Positions 7,124-10,391 of a DNA stretch of 10,391 nt are shown in pieces. Under the pieces are notes generated by a model, which saw nothing but the letters and a program-made list of their open reading frames with translations, was not told the origin of the DNA and did no database searches. The translations under genes were made by a program, and so were the position numbers. The stretch is from positions 1 through 10,391 of the forward strand of contig CAJVPP010003955.1 of assembly GCA_910592005.1 (NCBI GenBank). Direction: 5' to 3'. Source of the DNA: Funneliformis mosseae. Its lineage: Eukaryota; Glomeromycota; Glomeromycetes; Glomerales; Glomeraceae. Within the stretch, counting starts at the first letter, position 1. The number at the start of each line of letters is the position of its first letter.

Positions 7124-7612
7124 TCTCAGGTTCAGAGAAGGCAAATGGGAAAATTATAATATATTTATAAAGGCAGTATGAGAAAAAGGTATTGAAATTT
7201 ACAATATTTTTACTTCGCTTAGCAGGCTTTTCACTAATATATAACTTCTTATTATATTAAAACATGGAAGAGTTTCTTTTAACCAGAAAACCCCTCGATA
7301 TTGTCAGAATCTCTACAATATTATTTGTACGAGTAGAATAAGGCGAATGGACTAGCGTTCTTGAAAAAAAGGTGGAGAACTTTACAAATGTCTTAGAGAA
7401 AGTTTTGAAACAGATCCCTTAGATGATGTCAAATGAAGAAAAAAACTTCAAAGTTTTGGTACTGGAAAAAAACTGGCTAAACGGGTAAAGTAAAAACTAT
7501 TTTCATGATGGATATATGTATATGATAACATATTTTTTTAAGTTTTCTAGGCATATATGTTAATGAATGCGCTATATTCGATGTGATATCACTTTCACAT
7601 AGCAGTAACTAA
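7104..7612 (+). pseudogene. broken lineage-specific gene, ending in a VNECAIFDV motif
   Basis: From ATG 7104 one frame reads FRSQHNLRFREGKWENYN, EKGIEIYNIFTSLSRLF, RVSFNQKTPRYCQNLYN, GGELYKCLRESFETDPLDDV and LQSFGTGKKLAKR. It is interrupted by TGA 7179, TAA 7242, TAG 7353, TGA 7362 and TGA 7434. A 66-nt intron follows (7485-7550, GTAAAG...TTTTCTAG). The next exon, in a frame one base off, reads IYVNECAIFDVISLSHSSN and stops at 7610. The order 'FE.DPLDDVKW..KL...TGKKLAK' then 'VNEC.IFDV' matches a large family of hypothetical proteins I recall from Rhizophagus-type genomes. In those the NEC helix opens a C-terminal domain that is missing here, so the gene is truncated as well as interrupted. 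Function is unknown. Confidence 0.5.
7485..7550 (+). other. probable intron, 66 nt
   Basis: It has donor GTAAAG after a protein-like frame, a T-rich run, and acceptor TTTTCTAG directly before the VNECAIFDV exon. The exon phases disagree by one base, which implies either an indel in this relic or a different donor. The splice signals themselves are good. Confidence 0.45.
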
Positions 7613-8242
7613 TAATATATGCATAGTGAAGTTTCTTTTTGGCTGGACTTACTGCTAGTATTTTGATACTATATGAAAACGAAAACCTAATCTGATCTCA
7701 CGAAAAATACTTAGTTTAATTTATCAAATATATCATTAGCCTAATCTAAGATACTACATTTTAGGTGATGACTGCATTTGAAGATTTATGCTCGCTTTCA
7801 GGGATGAAAGCTTTAGTAATAGATGTCGATTCATGATCTGAAGATGCTAATGCAAACTTACAGCTTTTAAAGTGTGATATTGGGCAAGTTATAAATAATA
7901 CTTCTGGTTATGAAAAAACTATGTAGGAAAGAATTGAGATAGAATTAGAAGAAGTTGACGTTAAAAGTCTTAGGTTTGATCATCCTATATGTTCCAGAAT
8001 TCTTGATATTAGATCTGAACCTTTTACAGAGATGCCTATTTCGTTTTGTAGTATTTTTAAGGAACCTTTTCAAGAATATAAATTAGAATATAGTAATATA
8101 ATTTTGAATAGCTGTAAAGAGTTTATTCATAATGAGGAATCAAAATAAATTTAGATGAAGATTTGCATGATGTGGAATTTAGAAAGTGACTAGATAGTTC
8201 AGAAAAGCTTCAAGAAATAACAAGACGAATACTAGAGTCTTT

Positions 8243-8330
8243 GTAAGTTATTTTTTAGACCATATCTTACCTTAGCGCTTTCGACAGAATTACAGTTCAC
8301 GTAATTTCTATCTACTATATTCTTTTGTAG
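8243..8330 (+). other. intron 1 of the INEG-family gene, 88 nt
   Basis: The donor GTAAGTTA and acceptor TTCTTTTGTAG flank a stop-rich stretch. Splicing joins TCT-TT to G-TAC and continues from RRILESL into YKV. The AG at 8255-8256 would give an impossibly short 14-nt intron. Confidence 0.6.
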
Positions 8331-8480
8331 GTACAAAGTTTAGAAATCATCTAAGTATGAAGCTTATATAAAGAAAGGTAAATCGATTAATGAAGGATCA
8401 TATGTCTGTGAAATTCTTGCGCTATTAATAAATATAATAATAAGCGATTTATCTGAAAACCCTATTATATGGGATGTCTG

Positions 8481-8577
8481 GTAAGCGATACCTCAATAAT
8501 TATCACACTATCTTTTCAAGAAGGGCCTATCTGTTGACTTAATAACCTATCTTTTCTTGGCAATTTCTTCCAATTAG
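8481..8577 (+). other. intron 2 of the INEG-family gene, with tandem TAGAAG acceptor
   Basis: The donor is GTAAGCGA. The acceptor region TTCCAATTAGAAG offers two AGs three bases apart (8577 and 8580). Use of the first creates the codon TG|A, a stop, at the junction. Use of the second gives TG|T, Cys, in the same frame. Confidence 0.55.
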
Positions 8578-8870
8578 AAGTGAAGAGGGAAGTTCAGCTA
8601 GTACTATACAAAAAGGATCACGTAAGTTCGCACAAAGATCTAATTATATGACTGTAATGGAGCTGAGAAAAGCTGTAAAGCTTGAAATGGTATATCTTGA
8701 AACTGGTAGATCTAATTTCAGTCAAGACAAACGCCAGCGAGATCATAAAAAATTAATCCAGTTTTCTAAAGATTTTATTGATACTACTAGAAAAATATCA
8801 AAGCTTAAGAAGGTATTTAATCTTTCATCCAAGAGGTAGATATTGTCTATATTTGCTATAAACATTGTAG

Positions 8871-8965
8871 GTAATATATTATATTATTTTTCTTTATATC
8901 CCACTCTTATATTTCAAACTAATAATGCTTAATCATGCTCTGGCTATTGCTTTTATATATTTCAG
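8871..8965 (+). other. intron 3 of the INEG-family gene, 95 nt
   Basis: The donor GTAATATA follows the strand-like SIFAINIVG. There is an internal CTAATAATG branch-like site, and the acceptor is TATATATTTCAG. Phase 1 splicing gives G|GC GAT, joining INIVG to DIMKLYAM, as expected for the family. Open frames starting at 8925 and 8935 begin inside this intron and are artefacts in their first part. Confidence 0.65.
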
Positions 8966-9331
8966 GCGATATTATGAAACTTTATGCTATGCAAAGAGAA
9001 TCGGGTATTTACAAGTACTGTCTAATAGAAAAAGCACTGATTCCGCTACATATAACTTCACCAAGTACCATATACTTGCTTATCCATTCCTTGATGACAT
9101 TAAGAACGGCTGTCACATGCACAATTTACAAAATACTACATAATTCTGATTCTGAAGATAGTGAATATAATTCTGGCAAAATGGTTATAACTATTTCGAT
9201 CCCAAAAAATTTATAGAGTAAAAATCAATCCTATATATATATTTTTATTAAGTTATATTGTTAATAAAGGGAGTGTACCAGATAATAAAAAATTTTTTTA
9301 GCATTTTTTTGAGACTGCGCGGTCCTGAAAA

Positions 9332-9339
9332 TCACATGA
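9332..9339 (+). promoter_or_regulatory. TCACATGA motif upstream of the long coiled-coil gene
   Basis: The site lies about 200 bp before the ATG at 9536, in AAATCACATGATAAAAC, next to a GC-richer patch. It is the third upstream copy of this octamer in the window. Confidence 0.35.
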
Positions 9340-9467
9340 TAAAACTGATAACTAGATAACGATGATAGTCACATATTTTCTAGTAATAGAGTTGCTAATC
9401 TGCTAGTCTGCCAGATGTGACACAACTCGCGATATGCTCACTGACGCGTAAATTTCTTTTTCTTTAT

Positions 9468-9521
9468 AGAATTCTTTGAATTTTCCAAATGTGCAGAATT
9501 CTTTATTTCCCAGAATTTTTT
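9468..9521 (+). repeat. three imperfect copies of AGAATTCTTT
   Basis: The copies are AGAATTCTTT at 9468 and 9495 and AGAATTTTTT at 9512, separated by 17 and 7 bases. They lie 15-68 bp upstream of the start codon at 9536, probably in the leader. They may be a simple-sequence product or a repeated binding site. Confidence 0.5.
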
Positions 9522-9535
9522 ATTATCTATAAGAA

Positions 9536-10204
9536 ATGGCTGGCATACTAACACCATCTTTCCATATATATTACTCGAAGTAACTTAACCAGATTTCTCA
9601 ATCCATCAAAATAGATATATGGTGACGCCTTACATCTCAAAAATATCTGTTATTACTGAAACAGGCAAGTAGTATTCATCCTGAAGTGAAAGATTTGTTA
9701 AATAAGGCAGTTGAAAATTATATTAAGAAAAAGGAGCATCAGAAGATAAAGCCTATTATTAGTGACTGTAAAACTTTGTTAAGGCAAGAAAATGAGAAAT
9801 TGTGTATATTAAAGCAGGTATTGGAAAAAAAGATTGAAGAGCTTTTCAAATTGCAAGAGCAATATAAGTCTCGTGAGGTAACTATAACTAGGTCTTTGGA
9901 AGAGAGTGGTGAGAAAGTCAGCCAATTATCAGATTCAGTAGCTTTTTTCAAGAGTATAATTCCTGATACGAAAAAAGCTATTACATCAGCTGAAAAGTCT
10001 ATTGATATGTTAGAGAATAAATGCCAGTATCTGAAGGATATTATTTCTGCTAAGGATAGAAAAATTGTCGCTCTTGTTGATCAGATCCTTTCCAATACAA
10101 AGCATAGTAATGTGACTATAAAACCGGAAATATATTCTAGCATTCATGAAAGAAAATTATGGGTGAAAAGGCATAGTGAATCTGAATATGATCTAGAAAC
10201 TTGA
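9536..10204 (+). CDS. long coiled-coil protein, about 222 codons, two early stops or an intron
   Basis: ATG 9536 (AAGAAATGGCT, a good context) opens MAGILTPSFHIYYSK in the same frame as the long open stretch ending at TGA 10202-10204. TAA 9581 and TGA 9623 interrupt codons 16 and 30. The sequence between and after them (LNQISQSIKIDIW, then SQKYLLLLKQASSIHPEVKD) is protein-like, which favours two nonsense mutations. Alternatively a 90-nt intron (9580-9669, GTAACT...GGCAAG) removes both stops in frame and would leave an intact gene. From 9665 on the protein is charged and helical with heptad-like leucines (QENEKLCILKQVLEKKIEEL, FKLQEQYKSREVTITRSLEE, MLENKCQYLKDIISAKD), so a long coiled coil is expected. 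The tail is polar and charged (HSESEYDLET). No catalytic or membrane motif is present. It may be a structural or scaffold-type protein of unknown role, and it converges with the minus-strand gene beyond it. Confidence 0.6.
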
Positions 10205-10241
10205 AAAAATATACATTTCGTCCTTAGTACCTAAGATAATT

Positions 10242-10391
10242 CTACTCATTAATGAGAGATATATCCCAGCCGACGCATATCCTATGTGGATGCTCTCGAG
10301 GTACAGTTAGATCAAAAACAATGAATTTATGTTCACATAAAGCCTTGTCAATAATCTTAATCACACTACGCCAGTCATTAGCATATTGACG
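10242..10391 (-). CDS. 3' part of a gene running off the window (FDLTVPREHPHRICVGWD)
   Basis: The minus strand is open from the window edge for 49 codons to TAG at 10244-10242. It reads RQYANDWRSVIKIIDKALC and EHKFIVFDLTVPREHPHRI, then CVGWDISLINE. The Trp-rich pattern and the strand-like 'FDLTVP...HRICVGWD' resemble the end of a hypothetical-protein family I recall from Glomeromycotina. The function is unknown. The start lies outside the window. The stop may be genuine or another nonsense mutation, since neighbouring genes are full of them. It is convergent with the long coiled-coil gene, with only 37 bp between stop codons. Confidence 0.55.
   Translation of the reverse strand, partial: RQYANDWRSVIKIIDKALCEHKFIVFDLTVPREHPHRICVGWDISLINE

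Larger units (their letters stand above)
7765..9216 (+). pseudogene. four-exon lineage-specific gene, broken (INEG / LETGRS / RDHKKL family)
   Basis: Exons: 7765-8242, 8331-8480, 8578-8870 and 8966-9216. Introns of 88, 97 and 95 nt have GTAAGT, GTAAGC and GTAATA donors, with acceptors TTTTGTAG, CAATTAG and TTTCAG. Exon 1 starts GTG-ATG after ATTTTAG, so 7768 may be the start codon or an upstream exon is missing. It encodes an acidic region (ELEEVDVKSLRFDHPICSR). Exon 2 has YIKKGKSINEGSYVCEI. Exon 3 has VMELRKAVKLEMVYLETGRS and KRQRDHKKLIQFSKDFID. Exon 4 has GDIMKLYAMQRESGIYKYCL, then SLMTLRTAV. This resembles a hypothetical-protein family expanded in mycorrhizal fungi. The E / D / E-x-G order recalls a PD-(D/E)XK nuclease-like fold, but the expected Asp is Asn here (RSNYM), so I infer no activity. 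Breaks: TGA 7834, TAG 7924, a one-base loss in the A run at 8142-8146, TGA 8187, TAG 8341 and TAG 8837. The final TAG at 9214 looks genuine. Confidence 0.6.
9217..9535. other. intergenic region: polyA-like signal, TCACATGA motif and short direct repeats
   Basis: AATAAA at 9263-9268 follows the stop of the upstream gene by about 50 bp and could be its polyadenylation signal. A GC-richer patch (GACTGCGCGGTCC, about 9313-9325) precedes the TCACATGA motif at 9332. A second GC-richer patch (ACTCGCGATATGC, CTGACGCG) lies at 9424-9448. Three imperfect copies of AGAATTCTTT follow (9468-9477, 9495-9504, 9512-9521) just upstream of the ATG at 9536. I see no coding frame. Confidence 0.45.

Noticed and set aside
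8925..9143. 72-codon plus-strand frame
   Set aside because: It starts inside intron 3 of the INEG-family gene and runs in a different frame through its last exon.
2148..9216. Stop-codon reassignment (ciliate-like code)
   Set aside because: All three stop codons interrupt frames and also end frames, and frameshifts accompany them. Decay explains this better than a changed code.
9580..9614. 35-nt intron in the long coiled-coil gene
   Set aside because: It is too short for spliceosomal removal and leaves the second stop in doubt. The 90-nt alternative is better.
9739..9951. 70-codon minus-strand frame
   Set aside because: It is antisense to the long coiled-coil gene, a common shadow of Lys/Glu-rich coding sequence.

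Overview
The window is AT-rich (roughly 70% A+T by eye) and eukaryotic. Its reading frames are interrupted by short introns of about 60-100 nt with GTAAGT/GTAATA donors, CTAAT/CTAAC-like branch sites and pyrimidine-rich acceptors. Composition, intron style and several recognisable lineage-specific protein patterns suggest an arbuscular mycorrhizal fungus (Glomeromycotina, Rhizophagus-like). The patterns include a SANT/Myb-like protein, an 'INEG...LETGRS...RDHKKL' family and a 'FDLTVPREHPHRICVGWD' fragment. This assignment comes from memory of the families, not from a search. There is no tRNA, rRNA, CRISPR array or bacterial-style operon.

Layout. 1-549: AT-rich, nothing supportable. 620-765: A/C-skewed tract. 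734-1039 (-): intact small coiled-coil gene. 1396-2096: purine tract followed by an LTR-like block (TGTTAG...CTAAC, TATA, AATAAA). 2148-3025 (+): broken coiled-coil gene with a possible helix-turn-helix C-terminus, directly after the LTR-like block. 3323-4017 (-): SANT/Myb-like DNA-binding gene with one clear 68-nt intron, one possible 42-nt intron and three stops outside them. 4368-4837 (+): relic frame. 4961-5407 and 5444-5779 (+): two open frames in one phase, the first with a CCHC zinc-finger-like motif. 6020-7123 (+): relic coding in successive frames. 7104-7612 and 7765-9216 (+): two neighbouring broken genes that look like distant members of one fungal superfamily. The second has four reconstructable exons. 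9536-10204 (+): long coiled-coil gene. 10242-10391 (-): 3' part of a gene that runs off the window.

The dominant theme is decay. Most frames read as protein for long stretches but carry in-frame stops, many at codons that could once have been TGG, CAA, CAG or CGA, plus single-base frameshifts. Only the 734-1039 gene, the 4961-5407 and 5444-5779 frames, most of the 9536-10204 gene and the last exon of the 7765-9216 gene are clean. The genes do not form a pathway. They look like a cluster of expanded lineage-specific families and mobile-element debris. A TCACATGA motif lies within 300 bp upstream of three gene starts (at 1129, 4293 and 9332) and may be a shared promoter element.
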